Below are positions 52,063-62,650 of a stretch of 64,000 nucleotides of DNA, one piece after another (positions within the stretch are counted from its first letter, which is position 1; the number at the start of each line of letters is the position of its first letter). Source of the DNA: Pegea sp. RAD2-039. Its lineage: Eukaryota > Chordata > Thaliacea > Salpida > Salpidae. Below the pieces are notes generated by a model. That model saw nothing but the letters and a program-made list of their open reading frames with translations, did no database searches and was not told where the DNA came from. Both the position numbers and the translations under genes were made by a program. The stretch lies in NCBI GenBank assembly GCA_034620365.1, contig JAQGEQ010000380.1:620001-684000 (forward strand), given 5' to 3'.

Positions 52063-54213
52063 ATGACTATCACTAAGACGGTTTTGATTTCATCTCTGTG
52101 TTGGGCAGTTATTTTTCCAGTCGTCATATCAGCCTGGTTTATACTAGTTCCATTTAAGTTATATCTCGGTAAGTTTTTATTTAATTTGATTAAGATATTC
52201 AGCAAATAATTCTATTAAAAAAATCACAAAAAGTTTATATATCAACGTTGTAAATTGTTTTTGATATTTGAATAAAACAGTTTGTGTTGGAAGTTGTTAA
52301 TTAGTTTGATGACCAGCTGATTTACAAACTCAGCAAAACTGTTTACAAAATAATTTCTCTTTGTCACAGCCGACGACCTCTGATTCATAGCTGACAACAG
52401 CTAGTCATCATAATGATTTTAAACCACATTTTTAACAGAAATGGACTTACTTGTTTCTCCATCACGCATTTTTCTTTCTGTCTTTTTGCCATTCTTAAGT
52501 TCATTAATAGCTATTCGAAAAAAGTCTTTGGATTTTGCGGGTATCGTTTGTGGCAAGTATTTTCGTGTTTATCATCTTTTTAACAAAACTATTTAACCCA
52601 TTCTACTTTCTAATTTGTTATATAAAAAGTATAACTGGAATAAAATTTACTTTAGAAATATTTCATTGTTTATATTAATTTTTGATTTAACAATTCCAAA
52701 ATATGACTTAGAGTTGACGTTATCGGACCATGACATCTTCGATGGCAGAGTTAACTTGCCACTTTGTTGAGGACTAAATAAAAGTTTTTTAATTTGAAAT
52801 TTATGTTTCAGCGATTTTAGTTGGTTCCATTTTGACTCTTTCAAATTATGCTTTCATTTCTATGTTGTTGGTTTTCTTCTTCACCTCCACAAAGTTAACA
52901 AATTTCCGATCTGAATTGAAGTCGAAACAAGATGCAGACTCAGTTAAAAGTAACTTCTCCATTTAACTTTCAAAAGAAGTTTTAATCTCGAAAATATTTG
53001 CAACTTTTCATCAGAGCCTCGTTCTTGTGCAAATGTTTTATGCAATTCATCACCAGCTGTTGTATTCGCCATTTTATATTCACTTGAAGCAGGTTGTTGT
53101 GAAACTAACATCAATATATCGTCACCTCATTTATTTGCCAGGTAACTTTTACAATGTTTGTTTACTGTATACAATAACTAAGCACTTCATGTAACAATGT
53201 TTAAAATCTTCTATCTTTATAAATGAATTATATGTTTTATTACAATCAGATGCTGCATGTCACTAGCAGTGCTTGGTTCGATGTCCTGTTGCTGTGCTGA
53301 TACCTGGGCCTCTGAGATTGGAAGTGTTTTTAACACAGAAACAACTCGCTTGATTATAAATGGAAGGAAAGTTCCTGCAGGCTAGTAGCTGGAAGTAGTT
53401 TAAATATCTACAAATTGTTTTCAATTTATACGAGTTGAAATTGTTAAAGGAACCAAACTATTTGTATAGTTTTAATAATATCTAATTCGATTTGAAGTTT
53501 GTTGTGTCATGAAAGTTGATTTTTACAATTCAGTTTGAATCAATATGATTGTAGGAACGAATGGTGGAGTTACTGTGGTTGGTTTACTTTCTAGTGTGGC
53601 TGGTGGGGCTACTATGGGGTTGGTTTTTGCTACAATAAATTGGATATTTGCAGCTGAACAAATGTAATTACATCTTCAGTAAGATTTTTTATGATAACAA
53701 GTCCTAGTGACAAATAAATCTCGCTACTTGATGACGTCAACTGCTTCTCACCAAATATCTTTTTGATGAAACCATTTCTAAATATAGTTTAAATTTAACT
53801 GAAATATCTTCAACACTAAACTTCGGAAATCTTCTTTTTTATAAAGACTTTTTTATCAACAACTTTTTATTGGAAACTTATTTTCAACTTTGGCAGTTTT
53901 CAGCCATCTTTGATCTTGACTGGAGCAGTCTGTGGTCTTCTAGGCTCTGTTGTAGACTCATTGTTGGGAGCTACTCTGCAATATTCAGGTTTTTACTGAT
54001 CACTTTTCAACAGTTTTGATGATAAACTAATCAACAGGCTTCAACATTGAAACTAAACAAGTAGTAAGTGTTCCTGGACCTTCAGTTGTTCATGTGAGCG
54101 GGGAAAACCTTTTAAATAACCATGCAGTCAATCTCCTTTCCACCTTATTCACGAGCCTTCTAGCTCCTTTTATCTACTTGACAATTGTTTGGACTGGATT
54201 ATTTACTGATTAA
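52063..54213 (+). CDS. TMEM19: TMEM19 (DUF92) multi-pass membrane protein
   Basis: A 326-aa protein (human TMEM19 is 336 aa) in 8 exons: 52063-52168, 52439-52540, 52812-52949, 53015-53141, 53250-53380, 53555-53663, 53897-53988, 54038-54213. DUF92 proteins are integral membrane proteins of uncertain biochemistry, related to plant and bacterial homologues. Family hallmarks are IRKKSLDFA, SMSCCCADTWASEIGSVF, RKVPAGTNGGVTVVG, GLLGSVVDSLLGATLQYSG and NHAVNLLSTLFTSLLAP, with several hydrophobic helices. Intron 5 (53381-53554) has a GC donor: the exon ends CCTGCAG and the intron starts gctagt. No GT alternative keeps the conserved VPAGTNGG. An upstream acceptor-like agctttttacag ends 40 nt before the ATG. 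Helix count was not computed. Confidence 0.92.
52307..52410. repeat. Inverted repeat in TMEM19 intron 1 (MITE-like)
   Basis: Two 13-bp arms, TGATGACCAGCTG at 52307-52319 and CAGCTAGTCATCA at 52398-52410, pair at 12 of 13 positions and enclose 78 bp. The inner sequence is GC-richer than the surrounding intron. Size and form suggest a miniature element, but no clear target-site duplication is visible and no second copy was found. Confidence 0.4.
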
Positions 54214-54341
54214 AAACTTCAAATTTTTTATTGAATATTTTTGTTACTTGTAAATATGATTGATAAATGATTTGCTTTAAATTAGGTTTGAGATATTTGC
54301 ATTAAATTGTTGAATCATCTTCATCGCTTCTTGCTTCTTTA

Positions 54342-54706
54342 TCTACATCACTTTTTAGAATATGTCTACATCACTTTTTAGAATATGTCTACATCACTTT
54401 TTAGAATATGTCTACATCACTTTTTAGAATATATCTACATCACTTTTTAGAATATGTCTACATCACTTTTTAGAATATGAATATGTCTACATCACTTTTT
54501 AGAATATGTCTACATCACTTTTTAGAATATGTCTACATCACTTTTTAGAATATGTCTACATCACTTTTTAGAATATGTCTACATCACTTTTTAGAATATG
54601 TCTACATCACTTTTTAGAATATGTCTACATCACTTTTTAGAATATGTCTACATCACTTTTTAGAATATGTCTACATCACTTTTTAGAATATGTCTACATC
54701 ACTTTT
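54342..54706. repeat. Minisatellite, 23-bp unit, about 16 copies
   Basis: A 365-bp tandem array with unit TCTACATCACTTTTTAGAATATG. It is nearly perfect: one G-to-A variant at about 54432 and one 6-bp duplication (AATATG) near 54480. It fills much of the 611-bp gap between the TMEM19 stop codon and the start of the AhpD-like gene. Each unit contains CTTTTTAG, which resembles a 3' splice acceptor. Confidence 0.97.
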
Positions 54707-54824
54707 TTCGTTCTTAAAGCTACTTTATTTAGAAACTATTTTATAAACTTTTATTTATTATTTCATTTGCTTTCAACTAAATATTTTGTTGTTTAGATTA
54801 TTAACTTTACTTAATAAGTTTATT

Positions 54825-55915
54825 ATGTCACGTGCTTGTTTACCGGTGGTGACGAAAGTACTGACAGGTCAGGTAAGCCACAAAAATATGAGCCAACAAA
54901 TTTAAAAGCCATTTTGTTGACGCTTTTTAAATTTTAATTTTATGACAGATATGGCGGAGCATTACTAAAACCTCCACGCAAACATTTAAGACTTCTCCGC
55001 TAGCTTCTTCAGATGATAAAGATCAAACTTTATTTTTTGAATCTCTCTACCCTGTAGCAAATGTAAATCGATTTTTGATGTTTAAAAATTTCAAATTTTA
55101 TCATTTAATTATTCAAATTAAAGATCAAAGAATTGCCGATAATAGTTCAAGAAAAAATGTATGCTCTTCAAGATAAAGCAGGGTTTATTCCAAACCTACT
55201 TCAAGCCCTAGCACATCGACCTGAATATCTGACAGCTTTTCTAGAATGTTATGATACTGTAACCGGCAGAGGTATATCTGATGTTAGTAAATACAAGCTA
55301 GTAATTTGTGAATCATTTGTAGCCGATAGTAGTATTACAAATGCTGAAAGGGAGTTGATAGGATTGGTAGTGAGTTCTTGTAACAACTGTCAATATGGAA
55401 TTGTGGCTCATTCGTCCCTGTTAAGACGTTTTAGTGACTACAGTTTCCAACCAAATGCGGTTAGTTTCATATTTCAACAAGTGTTGCATCAAAGTGAAAT
55501 TTGGTGACCTTATAGAGGTCTTCTCATTCTCCTTTTTAAAGATTTGAGAGCAGAAAATTCAGTTTTAATCTCTTGGTTTTAAAATCTTCCTATTTATCTG
55601 ATAATCTATCAATTTTTTCTCCAATATTTCTTGAATGTCAACTTACTAATTGTCAACTTTTTCCAGAAATCAGTTTTGAAGCTTGTGAAGAGCGACAAGC
55701 TCTCCCCTCGACACAAACTACTTGCAGATGTCACTTTTTCAGTGGCGCAAGCACACAGTATCAGTGATGAACAAGTACTTGAACTAGAAAAACATCATTT
55801 AAGTCATGCTGATATTTGGGATGTTGTCGCATTTGCTTCTCTTGTTTCTATGATCAACAGAATGTCTTTGTTTCTTCATATATGTCCTAACCCAGAATTT
55901 TATCACCAAAAATGA
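54825..55915 (+). CDS. AhpD/carboxymuconolactone decarboxylase-family peroxidase-related protein, probably mitochondrial
   Basis: Exons are 54825-54872, 54949-55062, 55124-55459 and 55667-55915, giving 248 aa. If the 51-nt stretch 55272-55322 (gtatat...ttgtag) is removed as an intron, the product is 231 aa. The N-terminus (about 1-40) is rich in Arg/Ser/Thr with no acidic residue, fitting a mitochondrial presequence. AGFIPNLLQALAHRPEYLTA and NAERELIGLVVSSCNNCQYG with AH are the AhpD-like core. In the family the motif is CxxC followed three residues later by His (as in NGCEYCVVAH). Here it reads NNCQYGIVAH, so the second cysteine is Gly146, while an extra Cys140 forms CNNC three residues earlier. 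Thiol peroxidase activity is therefore uncertain. AATAAA follows the stop at once (55918). Such proteins are mainly bacterial; spliceosomal introns show this copy is resident. Confidence 0.85.
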
Positions 55916-57856
55916 TCAATAAATTTACCTGGATACTCAATTAATACCACAATTGCTTAAACCAAAACAGCATATTTTCACATCTTGCTTTTTGCGTACA
56001 TTCCTCTATTATTGACCTTTTCACAATTCTTTTGGAACTGTAAATCACTTTCCAAATTCACTAAATTTTATCTGATGTATATTTTATAAAAATACAAATT
56101 TCTTTAATAGAATTTATTTGAAATGAAAAGTTTTGGAAATTATATAAATAAAATTGAGTCAAAATCTCTTTCAACTTGACTTGAAGCAATTTGAAGGTTT
56201 TATTTAATCACAAAAGTTAGAAACAAGCTGATGTACTTGCCGCCACATGTCTTTATTTATTCATCAATTTTTAAAAACAAAATTGTTTATGAGTCTCAAA
56301 ATATAAACTGATTTTATTAAATATATTTTGGTTTAAATTCTGAGATCAAATATTTGTCAATCAAATAGTCCAGATCTGAGAGCCACACTGGCTCCAAATG
56401 AGGTGGATGTTGTTCCAAATTGACCAACACTCCATAGTTGATAGTGATAAAAGAAGTGCCAGTCTAGTCTGAAGTTTCTACTTCAGCAAAACAAATAACC
56501 AATCTTATATCTCTAAACTTAAAAACTATTTTACTGAATCCAGTTTTAAAAGTAGTTGATCCAAAATTTAGTTTATAGACAATTTGTTCGCCTCAAAGAA
56601 TTCTTAATTAAAGTTTAAAGAAATCTGTGCTCGATGTAAACCAGCAAATTGTACAAAATTATAGATTACAACGTGATGATGCAACTGCTCTTCAGTGTTC
56701 GGTGGTTTATGAAGAAGAAATTTCAATAAATTTATTTATCTTTTAATTTATCTAATTTTGTCAATTTTTTTTTCAAGGTTTAAATAAGTTAAGAAAGACT
56801 CGATTTTTTTTAACAACCGCTAAGAGTCAAACAAGAGGTTTTAGAAAATAAAAGTACCTCAACCGTTCCTAAGACTTCATTCAATTTGTGGCTTAAACAA
56901 CTTTGACGGATTTTTTTCAGTTGTATTAGCAACATTTTCAATGAAAACTTTTTTATAGAAACTATTTCCTATTTTACAAATTTTGCTAAAACGTTTGTTG
57001 TTCAGTATAATACAACCGGTTTGTTTGAATGAAGAGTAAACCTACTTATGAATTATTTATGAATGATAGTATTTTTTCAAACTTTCCAATTAAAGAATAT
57101 TTTTATGTTTTGTCTTGTTTAGTATTTAGTTTTCTTTGAATTTGTATTGAAAAAACAATGCTTGAAAAACCTCGTAAAAAATAGTAAGCTTGAAGTTATA
57201 AATTATTTACGATTTGCTTTCAAGAAAAAAACTGATAGTTATTTCTAGACTAGTAATACATTTAAAATTACAGCTTAGCTTATTTATGTTTGAGTTTAGA
57301 TATAACTGAATTTTTAAGAATAATTTAATACTTATCATAAAACTAATAAATAGTCGAATTTATTTATTTTCTTGTAGAGTTTTTTTGTGGTTTGATTATT
57401 TAAAACTTCTTAAGTTGATTTCTAATTTTTAATTATGTTTCTTCAGCCTATAAACACTTTTTGATTAAGTCTGAAATAACCACTAATAAATTTGAATTAA
57501 GTATCGATTTTTTTAACTAATGATACAAAATTTGTTAATAATAATAACGTATTTTCTTTTAACTTATAAAACATAAAAATATATTTAGGTAGATAATGAG
57601 ATATTACAATTAAAGATGTATTTTTGAATATTTTAACTAAATAAGATGTTTATGAGTAAAATATAGACGACCATAGAAGCTAGGGTATCAGTTTTTATAA
57701 ATCGCAATAGAAATAAAATTCGAATTAACTTTTCAAAAACTTTTGATTTTAATCTAGAAATATAAATTGAAAATTATATAATTGTAATATTCTATTATTC
57801 AAAATTTTCTATCTAAGCTTTAAATATTTGAAATTTTTATCAAGTTTCTTAGAAAT
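55916..57856. other. AT-rich intergenic region upstream of bestrophin
   Basis: About 1.9 kb holding the 3' end of the AhpD-like gene and the presumed bestrophin promoter. I see no ORF, RNA gene or clear promoter element here. Confidence 0.6.
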
Positions 57857-60800
57857 ATGACAGTAACCTACAGCCACGAAATTGCAAATGCAAGGTTCTG
57901 TGGATTCACAAGACTCTTAATTCGATGGAAGGGTAGCATCTACAAGTTATTTTGGAGGTTAATTCCTTAACTTAAATCAGTAAAACTAATGTTTAAAATC
58001 AAGCTTTTAATTCAGAGAATTTTCGGTGTATATGATATTGTACTCAATCATCACAGCAGTCTACAGATGGGTTCTACAAGAACAAGGAAAAACAAGTTTT
58101 GAAAAACTTTGTATTCAATTTCATCATTATACTGATTCCATTCCAATTGGGTTCGTGCTTGGTACGATCAACATTCAAACTTTCTAAATGCATTTTTGCT
58201 CAAATATGATAAGTAGTTAAATAATAATACTCCTTTTACTTGACCTTAAACAGTTTAATTAACTGCAATAAACTCTGACTACAAACTAAAGCAATTTAGT
58301 AACTACTGTCTAAGATATGCCACTGGATGTAATAGTTGAAATAGTAGTAACTGTTTACTCAAGAACTTTATTAAAACTTTAGCGGAACTTATGGGACAGA
58401 ACTAAAAAAATTGTAAACTAATTTAGTACTTTAATTGTTATTTATTACTTATTCAATAAAATAAATCAGTTTATAGAGATAAGTACAAAGATTGCTTTTC
58501 TTACTGCGCATGCGCATCATATCTCTCGCTTAAGATCTATCAATTAAAAGCAACAATCTGTAATCAGTTTCTTCATTTGAAAGGTTTTTATGTGACTATG
58601 GTAGTTGGGCGATGGTGGTCCCAGTTTGAGTACCTCCCATTCCCCGATCAGATTATGATGTTGGTAGGATCATCTATTCATGGTACTGATGATCGCGGAC
58701 GAATGATTAGAAGAACTCTTGGAAGATATTTGAACTTAAGTCAAGTTTTAACTTATAGGAGTATTTCAACTGCAGTTTGGAAAAGGTTTCCTACCGATAA
58801 ACACCTCGTAGCTTCAGGTGACTTCACAAAAATTGTTTTCGAAATTCAAAACTAATTTTACTTCCAGGTTTAATTACATCGAATGAGCTTTATCAATATC
58901 ATGACATTAAATGCAAACATCTCAAGTACTGGGTACCTTTGGTTTGGTTTGCTAATCTTATTTCGAAGGTTAGATCAGAAGGGAGAATTTATGATGATAA
59001 TACTTATAAGCATGTTATGGAGGTGACAGATTATTTTCGAACTAAAAACTAGTTTTGAGTATTTAAAGTTAAATCTTTTATTAAGTAAAAGATTATTTCC
59101 AATCTTATAGGAGCTGAACAAATATCGATCCAGTCTTGGAATGCTAATAGGTTACGATTGGGCCACCTTACCTCTTGTATATACGCAGGTATCTTTGAAA
59201 TAATTTTCTCAGATATTTTTTGGTTGAATTCTTGAGCCTTATTCTTTTGCAATCTACTTTTGATCAAACTTTTACATAAACAAGTTCATGTTTATTAAAT
59301 TTACAAATTGTTATTTATAAATTACATAATCTTTTTAAGTGACGTATAAAGTTATATTTAAAGCAGTTTAGTCTTCTTGTTTTGATTACATCTCCAAATA
59401 GTTTACAATTTTCAACCCACTTTTAATATCAGGTTGTAACTTGGGCAGTTTATTCTTATTTTGCGTCAACCCTTTTGAGTCGTCAATATTTGGATCCAAA
59501 CAAAAGCTACAAAGGTCATGAAGTCGATCTTTACTTTCCTTTTTTCACCATATTTCAGTTCATCTTTTACATGGGGCTGCTTAAAGTGAGTTTTTCCAAC
59601 AAAACTTGTTTGTAATTTGAAGTAAAACTTTTCAGACAGCTGAGCAATTAATTAATCCATTTGGAGAAGATGATGATGACTTGGATGTTAATGAGTGCAT
59701 TGATCGGAACTTAGAGGTAACTATGATAATAGCAGATCGGATGTACCAGCGACCTCCAAAGCTAGAGAAAGATAGATTCTGGAATATTGAGTTTCCATCT
59801 CTTCCTTATCTAGACGTTTCAATGAGCCATGAGCCTTTTATGGGTTCTACTGCTGAAATGAGGTTTATACTGAATAAGTTTTGAATATTAAAAGTTGAAT
59901 TCGAATTTTGGCGTTGAAATTTGTAAGAGAATTCTTTGTTATTAGGGTAGAAGATCCAGAAAAATATCAAAGTCATTTCAGTCTCAATCTGAAAAGTCAC
60001 AAAAAAGCTAATTCAAAAGAAGTAAGTCTTAAAAATGTTGAAAAATAATCTTTACGAAATCACTTAAGAAGGTTTTCACGGTGAAGCGCTCAAACCAGCT
60101 TCATGAAGCTCTATCTATTGATCAGAACATGATCAACTATTGGCTTCGTGAAGAAGAAGATCATCTTCCACCTGTTGAGACTTCAAGTGACGACAACGAT
60201 TTGTTGGTGAGATCTATTTTGAATTTCATAAAACTTTTAATAAATTTATAAGAAAGTAAGCAGGGACCTAGTAACTTAATCTTTTACGTTTTTATAACTT
60301 TTATTAGCAAAAAGAGAAAAGTTTGAAAAGAATTGTTTTCTACAAAACCCTGTACATATGTCTAGCGCTCAATTAACAAATATTTCCGCAATTTCAGAAA
60401 CTCACAAACATTTCAAACCAGCAACTTGACCTTTAACCTTTCAGTTATAGTCTCAATTGTGAATTTATTTAACTTTCAAACAATTTCAGGTGACTTCTAG
60501 TAAAGAGTCTGTAGATATTTTATCTTCCTTTGATGCTAATGCTGAAGCCAAGGATCCGAATAACAACACCGACGAGTTTGAAAAGCTAAAAGATTTCGGT
60601 TCTGGGGATGTTATAGTCGACTTGGTCGCGATTCAAACCGCGAAAGTTGAAGTTGAAAACCTTCTGAAAAAAGATTCAGAATTTAAAAATAAAGATATTT
60701 CTCCGCTCGCCTCCGGAACCGCTCGATTTAACGACGAAAACAGCGACTGCGAAAACGCGAAACGTCGTGAAAACATCCAGACAAAAAAAAGAAGGTCGGT

Positions 60801-62111
60801 TTTGTGTCTTTGACAACTCTCATCACTTTGGAAACTTTTTTAGAAGAATAAGACATGAAATCGCGATGAAGCGAATTTATGAGTCACAAACGAGACATAA
60901 GAGCAAAGATCGAATCCGACGTCGATCCTTCTCAACCACCAAACGCGATAACTCGAGCTTGAGTCATGAGAACACCGCAGAAGTTGAATCAGTCGATGGC
61001 TCTTCCTTCAGCTCGATCGCGTCTTTCTCTGCTTCGATTCCATCACCAAGGCAACTGAGATTCACTTCGAATGAGCGCGCCACTTCTATCGTCTCATCAA
61101 TACCTTCTGGTGACGTCATCAATCGCGTTTACGTCACCCACAAACATCATTTGTTTTCAGGCAACGACACAACTGATCTTTCGAGTATTGCGTCATCAGA
61201 ACATCGCGAAATAATGAGATCGCGATCTTTACTTGACGGATCCTCAGATCAAACTCCTTTTTCAGATGATCTTCGAAAGCGTCTTCAAATTCCTCCTCTC
61301 AACGTTCACTCTTCATCCTCGAAAAGGCATCTTTCGAAACAGAAGATCAGGTGACTTAGAGTTGCTTGATGACGTCATAACTTGCTTCTTTTTCGCTTAA
61401 TGACGTCACATCGTCTTTTTTAGTGACGAACTTCCGGTGGCATCTCTTCACGATGTCCTGAAAATATCTGAAAATGATAAAATCGAATTGAAAAAGATAA
61501 AAGCAAAATCGCGCCCCAACAGCATATTTAGGGTCCCGAAGAAAAAAGAACTTCAAGCGATGAGTGGAAATGCATGTGGAGCGGAGAAGACGAGCTTTTG
61601 GAACGCGATTCGCGGTCGATTTTTTGATGCGACAAAAAGAAGTGAAAGTTCGCGACGAAAAGATGTAGAAGCAAAAGTTTGTGACGCATCAGTAGATGAG
61701 AAAAAATTGGTGAAGAAGTTATCGGATGTTGAATTGTTCTCAGAGCGAATTGGTTCATTAAAATGGGAACAAGATCAAAAAGGAGAAGTTTATCCACCAA
61801 CTGATCTTTTGAAGTTGAACGATGAAAGAGTTTTGATGAAGATTCATCCAGTAAAGTCGTGTCCTGTTGAGCTCTCTGCTCTTAGATCATCTCGGCAACT
61901 TTTCACTTCACCGAAAATTTCTTTCAATTTAGAAGAAGTAGATGACAGATTGGATTCATCTAATGAAGATTTAAGTAATTCTGAATCAAAGGATGGAATC
62001 AGTGAGATGTCTTGTTCTCTTACTACTGGAAGACTTCATCCAATTCCTGAACATGAATCTCTTAAACTAGAGAGTCAAATCTTCATTGTAGATGAAGTTG
62101 TGAAGAGCTGA
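57857..62111 (+). CDS. BEST: Bestrophin calcium-activated chloride channel with long C-terminal tail
   Basis: A 935-aa bestrophin in 12 exons with closing phases: 57857-57957, 58016-58161, 58584-58817, 58868-59022, 59111-59188, 59433-59585, 59636-59862, 59946-60021, 60069-60206, 60490-60794, 60844-61350, 61424-62111. Bestrophins are homopentameric Ca-gated anion channels. Residues 1-365 align without gaps at key points to human BEST1: neck residues I76, F80 and F84 (IPIGFVLGF), RWW at 92-94, [22 protein letters not shown], and the Ca clasp GEDDDD at 299-304. [11 protein letters not shown] follows the clasp. The tail (about 390-935) is Ser/Arg/Lys-rich, unlike vertebrate tails, and more GC- and CpG-rich than the rest of the window. 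Intron 11 and exon 11 carry three TGACGTCA palindromes. An acceptor-like tttcttag lies only 4 nt before the ATG. AATAAA is at 62277. Confidence 0.95.
61111..61408. promoter_or_regulatory. Cluster of CRE-like TGACGTCA palindromes
   Basis: Exact TGACGTCA occurs at 61111-61118 (bestrophin exon 11), 61370-61377 and 61401-61408 (both in the 73-nt intron 11); a partial TTACGTCA lies at 61129-61136. The motif is the classic bZIP (CREB/ATF) site. Only two other exact copies were seen in the window (48112, 53732). A regulatory role is inference. Confidence 0.35.
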
Positions 62112-62276
62112 AAGTCATCTGAAGCTTTTCCTTTTTTGATCAACTTTCGATTGATGAATAACTGACATTATTGCTTTGTACTCAAAATGTAGAAAATGGA
62201 TTTATCTATTTAATTATTTATAGATTTAAGTAGGTTGTGTTCTTATTGAATAATTGATGAAGAGACTTATTACGAA

Positions 62277-62282
62277 AATAAA
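62277..62282 (+). terminator. Polyadenylation signal of the bestrophin gene
   Basis: AATAAA lies 166 nt after the bestrophin stop codon, ahead of the LINE remnant. Confidence 0.55.
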
Positions 62283-62650
62283 GAGCTTTTTCTGAGGAAG
62301 CATATACTTTTTTGGGCTCTATTATCAACATTTTTATTTGTGTACTAATTTAAGACTGGACTAAGCTCCATCAATAAACTATTTCTAGAATAATAAAATC
62401 AAAAAACAATTTATATAATCCTAAAAGTAGAATTTATCAGCTTTATACTTTATAAAAATTGCTTTTTGTAGAATACGCAGTCTTTTTATTAATGAATTAT
62501 TAAGTACAAACAAACCTATTATTTTTTAACAACACTGTACATCTGTTTAGCAGCCAAATGTCGGACTCATTTGACAAATTTTGTAGCTATCGTTTTAGTA
62601 ATTCTAATTCAATTCAGGTCAAACTTGTTAAATAAAGACTATTAAAAATA

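Noticed and set aside
52017..52205. 62-codon minus-strand ORF
   Set aside because: Antisense shadow of TMEM19 exon 1.
53732..53739. TGACGTCA in TMEM19 intron 6 as a regulatory site
   Set aside because: An isolated copy; one or so can occur by chance in 64 kb, so it was not annotated separately.
61528..61800. 90-codon minus-strand ORF
   Set aside because: It is the antisense shadow of the last bestrophin exon.
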